A stretch of DNA of 36,283 bases from DATCVA01 sp036567205. GTDB lineage: Bacteria > Pseudomonadota > Gammaproteobacteria > Burkholderiales > Burkholderiaceae_B. A program made the position numbers and the translations under genes. Shown here piece by piece: positions 7,488-15,972 of the stretch; positions within the stretch are counted from its first letter, which is position 1, and each line of letters begins with the position of its first letter. The notes under the pieces are model-generated. The model was not told the DNA's origin. It saw nothing but the letters and a program-made list of their open reading frames with translations, and searched no databases. Location: contig DATCVA010000332.1 in the NCBI GenBank assembly GCA_036567205.1, positions 1-36,283 on the forward strand, in the 5' to 3' direction.

Positions 7488-8951
7488 ATGACCGAAGATA
7501 TTCTTATTAACGTCACCCCTTTTGAAACACGCGTGGCTTTAGTCGAGCAAGGATCTGTTCAAGAGCTACATATGGAGCGCAGTATCCAGCGCGGCCACGT
7601 TGGCAATCTTTATTTAGGCAAAGTAGTACGCGTGCTGCCTGGAATGCAAAGCGCCTTTATCGATATTGGCCTGGAGCGCGCCGCATTCATTCATGTAGCG
7701 GATTTGCGGCAGAACCGTGCTGAACGCACGGCCGGCACCGCACATACGCCGATCGAGAAGCTGCTGTTTGAAGGGCAGTCGTTAATGGTGCAGGTTATTA
7801 AAGATCCATTAGGCACTAAAGGAGCTCGCCTTTCGACCCAGATCAGCATTGCCGGGCGCATGCTGGTTTATCTTCCCCATGATCCTCATGTGGGCATCTC
7901 TCAGAAAATCGAAGCCGAAGAAGACCGCATCGCTTTGCGCGAACGCGTTTTAAGCCTGATGCCCGAGGGCGAAACGGGCGGATTTATTGTCCGCACCCAG
8001 GCGGAAGTGGCAAGCAACGATGAGCTGCAGGCCGACCAATCGTATTTGCTTACTTTATGGAAAAGCGTCCAGGCCAAGGCCAAAACACAGCCCGCACCCT
8101 CCGTCCTGCATACCGACCTGACGCTGGCACAACGTGTATTGCGCGATATGGTGGGCCCCAATACGGGAACCATTCTGGTGGACTCGCGCACCACCACACA
8201 GCAACTGCTTGACTGGGCCAGACTTTACACACCCTCGGTACTCGATAGAATTCGTCATTACAGCGGCGAGCGCCCGCTGTTCGACACGGCCAATGTCGAC
8301 GAGGAAATCGCGCGCGCCCTTTCCAGGCGGGTTGATCTTAAGTCGGGTGGTTATCTTATTATCGACCAGACCGAGGCACTGACCACCGTCGACGTAAATA
8401 CCGGTGGTTTCGTTGGCGGCCGCAACTTTGACGACACTATCTTCAAGACCAATCTTGAAGCGGCTATTGCACTGGCGCGCCAGCTTCGCCTGCGCAATCT
8501 GGGCGGCATCATTATTCTGGACTTTATCGACATGGACGATGCCGAGCATCGCAACTCGGTGCTTGCTGAACTGAACAAGGCCTTGAGCAAAGACCGGACC
8601 CGTATGACAGTCAGCGGGTTCAGCCAGTTGGGACTGGTCGAAATGACACGCAAACGCACCAGGGATTCACTGGCGCATCAACTTTGCGAGCCCTGCCCTA
8701 CATGCCAGTCGCGGGGAAACGTAAAAACCCCACGCACGCTTTGCTACGAAATACTACGCGAAATATTGCGCGAATCGCGTCAGTTCAACCCCAAGGAATT
8801 CCGGATTCTTGCCTCACAGGCCATTGTCGATCTGTTTCTGGAAGAAGAAAGCTCGCATTTGGCATTGCTGGGCGACTTTGTCGGAAAGCGCATTTCTTTA
8901 GAAGTTGAAGGCGCGTACTCGCAAGAACAATACGATATCGTGCTTATTTAA
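7488..8951 (+). CDS. rng: Ribonuclease G
   Basis: This 487-residue endoribonuclease of the RNase E/G family processes the 16S rRNA 5' end and takes part in mRNA decay in the cytoplasm. An S1 domain spans about residues 38-125 (GNLYLGKVVRVLPGMQSAF). The catalytic DNase I-like part has the metal-binding Asp302 in TVDVNTGG and Asp345 in LDFIDM. The Zn-link cysteines are Cys403 and Cys406 in CPTC. The length is that of RNase G, without the long degradosome arm of RNase E. The ATG at 7488 has only a weak AGGC upstream. The gene stands alone here; the maf gene that often precedes rng is missing, replaced by the LysR end of the catabolic module. Confidence 0.96.
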   Translation: MTEDILINVTPFETRVALVEQGSVQELHMERSIQRGHVGNLYLGKVVRVLPGMQSAFIDIGLERAAFIHVADLRQNRAERTAGTAHTPIEKLLFEGQSLMVQVIKDPLGTKGARLSTQISIAGRMLVYLPHDPHVGISQKIEAEEDRIALRERVLSLMPEGETGGFIVRTQAEVASNDELQADQSYLLTLWKSVQAKAKTQPAPSVLHTDLTLAQRVLRDMVGPNTGTILVDSRTTTQQLLDWARLYTPSVLDRIRHYSGERPLFDTANVDEEIARALSRRVDLKSGGYLIIDQTEALTTVDVNTGGFVGGRNFDDTIFKTNLEAAIALARQLRLRNLGGIIILDFIDMDDAEHRNSVLAELNKALSKDRTRMTVSGFSQLGLVEMTRKRTRDSLAHQLCEPCPTCQSRGNVKTPRTLCYEILREILRESRQFNPKEFRILASQAIVDLFLEEESSHLALLGDFVGKRISLEVEGAYSQEQYDIVLI

Positions 8952-8956
8952 ATGGT

Positions 8957-8984
8957 AATCAGGGCTGTCCAGGCAACCCTGATT
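8957..8984. terminator. Possible bidirectional terminator between rng and the lipoprotein gene
   Basis: An 8-bp perfect stem, AATCAGGG/CCCTGATT, with a 12-base loop lies 5 bases after the rng stop, between two convergent genes. No clear T-run follows on either strand, so termination strength is uncertain. Confidence 0.45.
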
Positions 8985-9044
8985 CAATGAATGGTGTGAT
9001 GTTTGCTATTTTCTTGCAGGCACACGCGGCTATGTACACGCCGA

Positions 9045-9461
9045 TCAGCTGACCTGCGGGCACTCTTCGGGCCGCAAAATGGCTGCATACAATTGCTGCA
9101 CCTGCTCGTCGGACACGGCGTAATAACTATAAACATGTGTCTTCACCGAAAACTTGTCCTCTTCCGTAGGACGCAGAATCAACGTCATGACCAACGAGTG
9201 TTCCAACTGGGCGTCGGGCGTTAGCTTTTGAATGACTCGCGCCAGGCCGGGATGCCCGGAGTCGACAGCAAACTCGGGCCCCTGGCCGCAAATGGATTTA
9301 TGCTTGAGCACGGCTTGTTGTACTTGCACAAAACTTAATGGAAGAGTACGTTCGGCGCGTAAGCGATCAGAGGTTTCGAGATCGTTAGGCCTTAATCCTG
9401 TTGTTGAAGCCGCACACCCGGCCAGCAAAATCACACTAATGATAGACGCCAATTTTTTCAT
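9045..9461 (-). CDS. Small outer-membrane-type lipoprotein of unknown function
   Basis: This 138-residue protein has a lipoprotein signal peptide: MKKLASIISVILLAGC, with the lipobox LLAGC placing the lipidated Cys at residue 16. The mature part is mainly hydrophilic and has RLRAERTLPLSFVQVQQAVL and a tail with EECPQVS; no family is recognised. The ATG at 9461 has an AAGGT Shine-Dalgarno and starts exactly at the signal peptide. An upstream start at 9500 would place 13 extra residues before it and is unlikely. It lies 51 bases downstream of msbA on the same strand and may be read from the same transcript. The residue after Cys is Ala, so outer-membrane sorting is expected. Confidence 0.72.
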   Translation of the reverse strand: MKKLASIISVILLAGCAASTTGLRPNDLETSDRLRAERTLPLSFVQVQQAVLKHKSICGQGPEFAVDSGHPGLARVIQKLTPDAQLEHSLVMTLILRPTEEDKFSVKTHVYSYYAVSDEQVQQLYAAILRPEECPQVS

Positions 9462-9512
9462 TCTTACCTTCTTGTGATGAGTTCCAACGGCTGCCGCCAT
9501 ATTCCATAATAC

Positions 9513-11291
9513 TTAATCAGTGCTTTTAAACTGCATGCGATATAGCGACGCATATAAACCATTGTTCGCCAGTAGCTGCGCATGAGGCCCCTCTTCTACT
9601 ATCTTGCCTGCATCGAGCACCACGATTTTGTCGGCCTTTTGTACCGTCGACAAACGATGGGCGATCACCAGGGTGGTGCGTCCCGCCATCAGCCGATCAA
9701 GCGATGCCTGCACCTGGTTTTCGGATTCGTTGTCCAGGGCCGATGTGGCTTCGTCAAGTATCAGTATTGGCGCATTCTTGATCAAGGCACGAGCTATAGC
9801 CAGGCGCTGACGCTGGCCACCCGACATCATATTAGCGTTTTCTCCGACCTGAGTGGCAAGACCTGCAGGCAGGTCCTTAACGAACTCCAGCAAATTGGCG
9901 GCTTCCAGCGCCTTATATATTTCTTCTTCGCTAGCGTCATGCAATGCGCCGTAACTTACGTTTTCACCAATGCTGCCATCAAATAGCACAACATCCTGGC
10001 TGACCAGTGATAGCTGCGCCCGCAAACTGCGCAAGACACACTGACTGACAGGCACATCGTCAATAAGCACCTCGCCGGCCGTTGGGGAAACAAACCGCGG
10101 CAGCATATTGACGAGGGTTGTTTTACCGCTTCCCGAACGGCCTACAAAAGCAATTGTCTGTCCGGGCTCGGCCGTAAACGAAACGTTTGAAATCGTATCG
10201 GTCTGGCTGTCGGAAAACCTGTGCGTCACATTTTTAAACTCGACCTTGCCTTTAACAGGCTGCTCAAACTTGAATGTCCCACGGTCGTCTTCGGGTTCGT
10301 GATCGATTAGCGCAAACACACTTTCAGCCGAAACCAACATGCGCTGCATCGCGCCGGCAATATTAGTGAGTCGTTTAATCGGATCGAAAATTTGGCCAAG
10401 AGCAGCCATAAACGCGGCGAAGCTGCCTACGGTCAACCCCTCTGTATTGGCTTGAAATAGCGCTACGGCAATCACCGCTGCCACAGCCAGCCCAATAAAG
10501 AACTGGGTAATCGGCGACATGGCAGCGCTGGCCGTGGCCGCTCGCATCGCAAAACGCCGCAGCCGGCCATTTACATATCCGAAGCGTTCCTCTTCGCGAG
10601 AATATCCATCGAACAGTTTGATAACGCGCTGACCATCGATGCCTTCACCGACAACGTGAGTCAACTCGGCATTCATGTTGACCGTATCGCGGTTAATGCG
10701 CCTAAGCCGTTTTATGAAAATACGCGACACATAGGTTGACAGCGGCAAGACCAGCAGCACAATAAGCGTCAATTGCCAGGACATATACAAAAGCACGCAA
10801 AGCAAGGCAATAACGATAAGACTTTCGCGCACCAGCACCGTAATGACTTCTGTGGCCAGGGTTGTCACATTACCGGCGTCAATCGTGAAGCGATTAAGCA
10901 ATCTTCCTGTATCGCCACGCTTGAACTCTTCGTCGGGCAGGCCGAGCAAACGCTGAAACATCTCTTTGCGCATTCCCAGCAACATATTATTTGCTACCCA
11001 GGCCAGCACATAGCTGCTGGCAAAGGTACAAATGCCGCGCAATAACATAATGGCAACGACAGCCAGGGGAATCGACCACATGTACGACGGTTTTGAGCCC
11101 GAAAAGCCATCATCCAGCAAGGGCTTCATAATAAGGGCCAGTGCGGGCTGAGTCGCGGCACTGACTGCAACCAGGGCTGCCGATAGCACCGCGGCCTTCC
11201 AGTACGGCCCCAGACGGGAGTATATTCGCCGCCACAGGTCGAACTTAACCGGCTCGGAGTGTGATGCAGGAGTCTGGGAAACGGAATTCAA
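9513..11291 (-). CDS. msbA: Lipid A exporter MsbA, ABC half-transporter
   Basis: This 592-residue protein flips lipid A-core across the inner membrane as a homodimer. A six-helix exporter domain (about residues 30-325) is followed by the nucleotide-binding domain. The latter has Walker A GRSGSGKT at 384-391, the signature SGGQ at 490-493, Walker B ILILDE at 509-514 and the switch His545. The apparent start is TTG at 11291; a stop lies two codons upstream and no ATG occurs before the first membrane segment. The Shine-Dalgarno is weak. It is divergent from a heptosyltransferase-like gene, which supports the LPS role over that of a generic multidrug exporter. The TTG start may keep expression modest. 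Confidence 0.9.
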   Translation of the reverse strand: MNSVSQTPASHSEPVKFDLWRRIYSRLGPYWKAAVLSAALVAVSAATQPALALIMKPLLDDGFSGSKPSYMWSIPLAVVAIMLLRGICTFASSYVLAWVANNMLLGMRKEMFQRLLGLPDEEFKRGDTGRLLNRFTIDAGNVTTLATEVITVLVRESLIVIALLCVLLYMSWQLTLIVLLVLPLSTYVSRIFIKRLRRINRDTVNMNAELTHVVGEGIDGQRVIKLFDGYSREEERFGYVNGRLRRFAMRAATASAAMSPITQFFIGLAVAAVIAVALFQANTEGLTVGSFAAFMAALGQIFDPIKRLTNIAGAMQRMLVSAESVFALIDHEPEDDRGTFKFEQPVKGKVEFKNVTHRFSDSQTDTISNVSFTAEPGQTIAFVGRSGSGKTTLVNMLPRFVSPTAGEVLIDDVPVSQCVLRSLRAQLSLVSQDVVLFDGSIGENVSYGALHDASEEEIYKALEAANLLEFVKDLPAGLATQVGENANMMSGGQRQRLAIARALIKNAPILILDEATSALDNESENQVQASLDRLMAGRTTLVIAHRLSTVQKADKIVVLDAGKIVEEGPHAQLLANNGLYASLYRMQFKSTD

Positions 11292-11400
11292 AAATCAACT
11301 CGCTTTTATACTAATGGATGGATCATTTTAACGTTGTTGAAAAACCGTTAATAATGAGCGTCGGTCATCATACCCTCTCATATAAACCTACATTTCGTTA

Positions 11401-12369
11401 ATGCCTACTCTTTCTGCCATTTATGTCCGACTTCCCAACTGGATTGGGGATGTTTGCATGAGCCTGCCCAGCCTGGATACGCTGCTAAATACCAAGATAC
11501 CCATTGTGGTGTGCGCACGACCCTGGGCCAGGGACTTGCTTGCGGGTTACGATCTGGCCGGATTCATCGAAATGAAAGGGCACTGGCGTGAAGACCGCTC
11601 GTTGGTCAGCGCCTACAAGAAGAAGGCCAGACACGGACACGTGCGTGGAGTTTTATTACCAGACTCGCTGTCCAGTGCAATGGTATTTAAATTTTCCGGC
11701 GTACCCAGCGCGGGCTACCGTGACGACGGCCGCAGCCTCATTTTACGCTGGCCGGTTCGAAAGCCCGCTGCGACGCTGCATGCCGTAGAGTCGTGGCATT
11801 ACATCACGGCACAGGCTTTAAAGCGCTGGAGCCTGCCCGTGCACCCGGCCAAACCGGGCGTGCAGTTGGGGCTGAAAATAGCGCAAATGCATCAAGAAGC
11901 TAGTTTGGCAGCCCTGATGTCAGCACAACTTGCACCCGGACGCTTCATTCTTATTGCCCCCACGGCAACAGGCCTGCATCGCGGCAGAAACAAAGTATGG
12001 CCTTATTTCAATCAGTTGACCCGATCACTGCAAGCGCAAGGACACACAGTGGCCATGTGCCCTCCGCCATCTGAAATTGCCGACGCGCAAAAGAACGCGC
12101 CGACGGCGTTACTCCTGCCTACGTTAAATCTCGGAGCATTTGCTACACTGACTCGCTTGGCTGCCCTGGTGATATGCAATGATTCTGGCGTGTCCCACGT
12201 AGCCGCGGCGGCCAATGCAAGGCAGCTTACCTTATTTGGCGTTACTCAACGCGAGCGCACAGGTCCCTGGTCGAACAACGCAATTTGCCTGGGTTCTGAA
12301 ACCGAATGGCCTACCCTGGCTGAAGTCGAACAACAAGCTTTAGCCCTGACCTCACAAACCGTAACCTAG
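11401..12369 (+). CDS. Glycosyltransferase family 9, heptosyltransferase-like
   Basis: This 322-residue cytoplasmic glycosyltransferase belongs to family GT9, the ADP-heptose:LPS heptosyltransferases. The N-terminal Rossmann lobe opens with IYVRLPNWIGDVCMSLPSL, the typical 'NWIGD' block of WaaF/WaaC. The C-lobe has FATLTRLAALVICNDSGVSHVAAA, with the conserved D-SG-H nucleotide-sugar site, and LFGVTQRERTGPW. It probably adds heptose or a related sugar to the inner LPS core. It lies divergently from msbA and 3 bases before the YdcF/ElyC-type gene, so the two form an operon. I do not assign waaF or waaC because the acceptor cannot be read from the sequence. Confidence 0.85.
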   Translation: MPTLSAIYVRLPNWIGDVCMSLPSLDTLLNTKIPIVVCARPWARDLLAGYDLAGFIEMKGHWREDRSLVSAYKKKARHGHVRGVLLPDSLSSAMVFKFSGVPSAGYRDDGRSLILRWPVRKPAATLHAVESWHYITAQALKRWSLPVHPAKPGVQLGLKIAQMHQEASLAALMSAQLAPGRFILIAPTATGLHRGRNKVWPYFNQLTRSLQAQGHTVAMCPPPSEIADAQKNAPTALLLPTLNLGAFATLTRLAALVICNDSGVSHVAAAANARQLTLFGVTQRERTGPWSNNAICLGSETEWPTLAEVEQQALALTSQTVT

Positions 12370-12372
12370 CCC

Positions 12373-13137
12373 ATGAGCATGTCGAGTTTTTTGACCAACC
12401 TGGTGATTCCCCTGAACCTGTGCATTACGATGCTTCTGATCGCGGTACTATTTTTTATAGTACGGTTTCGGAAGACTGCGTTTTTAATAGCCAGCGCCGC
12501 CGTGTGCTGGGGACTATTCTGGTCATTACCGGCTACGTCGTTATGGGCAGGCGGGCGCCTTGAGCAGTTTTACCCTCACGGTCCGCCCGAAACCATGCCC
12601 ACCGCCTCGGCTATTGTCGTCCTGGGAGGACAGACGGCCCAGGGCCGGGCGAACTGGTTCGAACCCTATGACAGCGCCACCGCCTCGACCCGCATCGCCA
12701 CGGCAGCCATGCTGTATGCGGCCGGGCGTGCACCCCTTATTATCGTATCCGGAGCAGCCTACGAAGGTAAAACCAGCGAAGCCCAGGTCATGGCACGCAT
12801 GCTCCGGCAAGACGGTATACCGGACTCTGCTTTAATTCTGGAAAACAAATCAGCCAACACCTATGAGAACGGCATCTACACCACCGCTATTCTTAAGCGG
12901 CTGAACATCAACCGCATCTTGGTGGTCACGTCGGCGTTACATATGCCCCGCGCCATAGCCGTCTTCAAAAAACTGGGGATTACGCCCATTGCCGCGCCTG
13001 TACCCCCTCAAATCGTGGTGCCGAATGACCCGGAATTCTCGTTCTGGCTACCTAATATGCGCACCTTCGGCGCCAGTCGCTCTATCATCAAAGAGTATGT
13101 CGGGCTGCTCGTTTACTGGGTGCGGGGTTGGGTTTAA
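12373..13137 (+). CDS. YdcF/SanA/ElyC-type DUF218 membrane protein
   Basis: This 254-residue inner-membrane protein has two N-terminal hydrophobic segments (about residues 8-30 and 35-55). A DUF218 domain follows, with TASAIVVLGGQTAQGR, IIVSGAAYEGKTSEAQVM, ENKSANTYENG and VTSALHMPRAIAVFKKLG. Members such as E. coli ElyC and SanA affect envelope or peptidoglycan precursor metabolism; the biochemical activity is poorly known. It starts 3 bases after the GT9 stop, so it is translated with it. A position among LPS genes fits a role in lipid-linked glycan supply. The repeat at 13144-13246 begins 7 bases after its stop. Confidence 0.85.
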   Translation: MSMSSFLTNLVIPLNLCITMLLIAVLFFIVRFRKTAFLIASAAVCWGLFWSLPATSLWAGGRLEQFYPHGPPETMPTASAIVVLGGQTAQGRANWFEPYDSATASTRIATAAMLYAAGRAPLIIVSGAAYEGKTSEAQVMARMLRQDGIPDSALILENKSANTYENGIYTTAILKRLNINRILVVTSALHMPRAIAVFKKLGITPIAAPVPPQIVVPNDPEFSFWLPNMRTFGASRSIIKEYVGLLVYWVRGWV

Positions 13138-13143
13138 AGAATA

Positions 13144-13246
13144 ATTCCATTTCCAAATCAACCGTGAACTGTGTCGGCTTCGTTTGCCGTACAAAGGTAC
13201 TGTCTGCGCCTCGCCTTCGTGTTCACGGTTGATTTGGAAATGGAAT
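13144..13246. repeat. Palindromic repeat, copy A (103 bp)
   Basis: Two perfect 26-bp inverted arms (13144-13169 and 13221-13246), starting ATTCCATTTCC, enclose a 51-base core with GTGTCGGCTTCG and TCGCCTTCG. Copies B (25198-25299), C (26918-27020) and D (28108-28209, inverted) share arms, length and core. It lies between convergent genes and could also fold as a bidirectional terminator. No coding capacity. Confidence 0.85.
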
Positions 13247-13283
13247 AAATATCCATAGCCAAGCCTTTAGCCAGGTTGACTAT

Positions 13284-14033
13284 TTATTTTTGTTGGTTAT
13301 TCAGAAAAAGCAGCTTGCTATAACGAAAAAAGCTGCCTGCCGCGCCTGTGGCGGCCAAAATGAAGCCCTCTTTTCCGTCCAGGAACCCACGCCGGATAAA
13401 GTAAATCCGGATAAACGTCCATACCGAATGCCCAATAACGCCAAACACGGATGTCTTCTTGCCTTTGTCATGCATCGATTTGGCGGCATCGGATGAATAA
13501 CGGTTTACCTTGCCAAGCAAGGCTTCCATATCGGCATAAGGGTAATGTAAAAAGTGCTCGTTCAACACGGCGACGGCGCCCGCGGGACGAACGCTTTCAT
13601 GCACCACCGCATCGGTAAACCGGGCAGTACCGCGTTTAAACAATCGCAAAACGTGATCAGGCCACCAGCCACTGTGCCGTATCCAGCGCCCGCAAAAATT
13701 TGAAAGCCGGGCAATTTTGTAGCCGTCGGCGGCAGGCTGCTTAAGTACCTGCTGAATGGCAATTGCCAATTCGGGCGTCACACGCTCGTCGGCGTCGATC
13801 GATAACACCCATTCTTGAGTCGCCAAATCCAGCGCTCGATTTTTCTGGGGTCCAAACCCGGGCCAGTCGCTGGTTATCGTTACCTTGGCGCCCTTGGCAG
13901 CGGCGATTTCACACGTGTTGTCGGTACTGCCCGAATCGACCACAATGATTTCATCGGCAAACGCAACAGAATCAATGCACTGTGCGATATGCCGCGATTC
14001 ATTTTTGGTAATGATAATGACCGATAGCGTCAT
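13284..14033 (-). CDS. Family 2 glycosyltransferase, WaaE/LgtF-like LPS core transferase
   Basis: This 249-residue GT-A fold enzyme opens with MTLSVIIITKNESRHIAQC and has the DSGSTDNT loop, the metal-binding SIDADERV (DxD type) and WPDHVLRLFKRG. This pattern is that of the beta-1,4-glucosyltransferase group (WaaE/KdtX/LgtF), which adds glucose to the first heptose of the core. A hydrophobic segment near the C-terminus (FIRIYFIRRGFLDGKEGF) suggests membrane association. The ATG at 14033 overlaps the deacetylase stop as ATGA and has an AGGA nearby; a start at 14069 would lie inside that gene. It is the last gene of the hrpA-dnaE-LPS operon. The sugar and acceptor are inferred from family only. 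Confidence 0.88.
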   Translation of the reverse strand: MTLSVIIITKNESRHIAQCIDSVAFADEIIVVDSGSTDNTCEIAAAKGAKVTITSDWPGFGPQKNRALDLATQEWVLSIDADERVTPELAIAIQQVLKQPAADGYKIARLSNFCGRWIRHSGWWPDHVLRLFKRGTARFTDAVVHESVRPAGAVAVLNEHFLHYPYADMEALLGKVNRYSSDAAKSMHDKGKKTSVFGVIGHSVWTFIRIYFIRRGFLDGKEGFILAATGAAGSFFRYSKLLFLNNQQK

Positions 14034-14875
14034 GCTTTGTTCCTGCCGGCTCGTTTCCAGGACTTCCACTTGTTGTATAACGGCCCCCAGGTATCGCTGG
14101 CGGCTATGCTCGTTCGGCGTCCCAACGTCGCGCCTGCCCTGTTGCGCACGGCAAAACGATAAATATGTTCCGGATTGGCTCCGGGAATATTTTGCCCGTA
14201 GGCATCCGTGGTATACAAATAACGAAAGCCGGCCTGTTTGGCGAGCTCAACATAATCGTCGTCAAAATAGCCTTGCGGCCAGCACAAGTGATCGGACACC
14301 GTGCCCAAATTAGCGGTTAACGTTGCGCGGGCAAGTGAGAACTCCTCGGCGATGCGCTCTCGCTTCTCGGCTACCGATGAAGCTTGCTGATCCCAACGCG
14401 TGTGTGTATGTGTGTGGCTATGCACCTCGAACGTTCCCGCCGTTCGCATGGCATGAATTTCGCTCCAGCGAACGATCACCTCGTCGGCACGGCCGTCGGC
14501 AATGTATTTTTTACAATCATTATGCGAGGGTGTCGCGGGTACCGCGCCCTGCCCGGCATACGGGCGGATCGGACCATTTTGAATCCAGGAGCTGACCACG
14601 AACATAACTGCCGAAAAACCGTATTTGCTTAGCACCGGATGAGCGTAAACCCAATTATCCAGATAGCCATCATCGAAGGTGATCAGGACGGATTTCTCAG
14701 GTACCGGATTGCCGTTCAAATGACCGGCGAATTCAGCGGTTGTCAGCGAGCCATAACCGTTTTTGGCCAGCCAGGCCATTTGACTCTCGAAATTGGTTGG
14801 CGACGTGGTGATCATCCCGTCTGACGGCGAAACATGGTGATACATCAATACCGGAACGGTGCGCGCTGCTTTCAT
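14030..14875 (-). CDS. Polysaccharide deacetylase (NodB family), LPS-associated
   Basis: This 281-residue carbohydrate esterase family 4 protein removes N-acetyl groups from a glycan. It has the first NodB motif TFDDG (Asp68-Asp69) and a metal-binding His motif HSHTHTH at 152-158. LCWPQGYFDDDY and RFLYTTD-type blocks follow. I see no signal peptide, which fits a cytoplasmic substrate such as an unfinished LPS core carrying an N-acetylated sugar. The ATG at 14875 has the Shine-Dalgarno AGAGGA, and its ATGA overlaps the upstream GT4 stop. In turn its own stop overlaps the GT2 start. A similar glycosyltransferase/deacetylase LPS core cluster is, as I recall, known from Bordetella pertussis. Substrate unproven. 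Confidence 0.87.
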   Translation of the reverse strand: MKAARTVPVLMYHHVSPSDGMITTSPTNFESQMAWLAKNGYGSLTTAEFAGHLNGNPVPEKSVLITFDDGYLDNWVYAHPVLSKYGFSAVMFVVSSWIQNGPIRPYAGQGAVPATPSHNDCKKYIADGRADEVIVRWSEIHAMRTAGTFEVHSHTHTHTRWDQQASSVAEKRERIAEEFSLARATLTANLGTVSDHLCWPQGYFDDDYVELAKQAGFRYLYTTDAYGQNIPGANPEHIYRFAVRNRAGATLGRRTSIAASDTWGPLYNKWKSWKRAGRNKA

Positions 14876-15972
14876 GATTTCCTCTCTTTCAACCAACGGG
14901 CATAGCAGGCCTCGGTAGACTCCACCAGTTGCGCCGCACTAAATTTGCCGCCGTCACGAAACAGCTTTTGACCTGCCTGCCCCATTGTCTTGCGCAGCAC
15001 CGGCTCATCAATCAGCTTCTTAAGGGCCGCCGTTAAGGCAGCCTGGTCGTGTAGTGGCACAAGTAACCCAGTTACGCCATTTTGCATAGTTTCCGATACC
15101 CCGCCCACATCAGTGCCGATCACAGGCAACCCCGCGGCTGCGGCCTCTAGAAATGATGTACCCAGAGCCTCTTCTTCAGTGGCTAGTGCAAAAATATCCA
15201 TGCCTGGCAGCAAATTCGGCACGTCGCGGCGTGTGCCCAGCATGTGCACCCGTTTGCTCAAGCCACTGGCTTGAATGTGCGTCTGCAGCTGTTCAAAAAC
15301 AGGCGAACCCGCTCCCACCAGAACCAAATGTAGATTAGGGCGCTCTTTAATCAACGGCTCCATTGCGTCGATTAATGCCCGGTGGCCCTTTTTTGCCCGC
15401 ATGACAGCCACGCAGCCCACCACAATATCGTTTTGCGCAAGAGCAAGCTCTTGCCGCAACGTGGATTTCTCGACGGCTGGGGGTAAGTGAACCGAAGTAT
15501 AAACGGTTGCAATACGGCCCTGGGGAACACCCCGCTCGATAAGATCCAACCGAACGCGATCGCTAACAGTCGTTACCCGATGGGGGATCCAGGTATACGA
15601 TAGCAATGAACCTGCCGGCTTGGCCAAATGGCGGGTTCTTACTATTAACGGCGTCCCGGCAAGGCGGGCGGCTGTTCCCGCGACGAGCGTGTCACGGCGG
15701 CTATGAGTATTTAATACGTCGAAGCGTCCAGTGCGCAGGATTCCTGTTATTTTGGCGACCCCCTTAACAAAGTTGGCGGGACCGCGCATCGGTGCCGTAT
15801 GCACCGTAAAACCCTGATCGCGCAACCGCTCGACCAGCAGAGCCTGCGGCTGACACACCATTTCAAGATGATGACCCCGCTCGCGCATGGCCAGCATCTC
15901 TTTATATATGCGATGTTCTTGCCCGCCAAAACTGACGGCTGCCTCGGCATGCAAAATACGTAATGGCGTCAT
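14872..15972 (-). CDS. Family 4 glycosyltransferase, LPS core type
   Basis: This 366-residue retaining GT-B glycosyltransferase opens with LRILHAEAAVSFGGQEHRIY, the typical glycine-rich acceptor loop. It has HSRRDTLVAGTAARLAGTP, and in the C-lobe a nucleotide-sugar site with E-x7-E (EALGTSFLEAAAAGLPVIG, then TDVGGVSE). It likely adds a sugar to the LPS core on the cytoplasmic face. It starts in the ATGA overlap with the dnaE stop, and its own stop overlaps the deacetylase start, so translation is coupled through the cluster. Donor and linkage cannot be read from the sequence. Confidence 0.87.
   Translation of the reverse strand: MTPLRILHAEAAVSFGGQEHRIYKEMLAMRERGHHLEMVCQPQALLVERLRDQGFTVHTAPMRGPANFVKGVAKITGILRTGRFDVLNTHSRRDTLVAGTAARLAGTPLIVRTRHLAKPAGSLLSYTWIPHRVTTVSDRVRLDLIERGVPQGRIATVYTSVHLPPAVEKSTLRQELALAQNDIVVGCVAVMRAKKGHRALIDAMEPLIKERPNLHLVLVGAGSPVFEQLQTHIQASGLSKRVHMLGTRRDVPNLLPGMDIFALATEEEALGTSFLEAAAAGLPVIGTDVGGVSETMQNGVTGLLVPLHDQAALTAALKKLIDEPVLRKTMGQAGQKLFRDGGKFSAAQLVESTEACYARWLKERKS

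Noticed and set aside
13144..13246. Copy A as an ordinary intrinsic terminator
   Set aside because: The 26-bp arms, the conserved 51-base core and three further copies show a repeat family. Termination may be a side effect.
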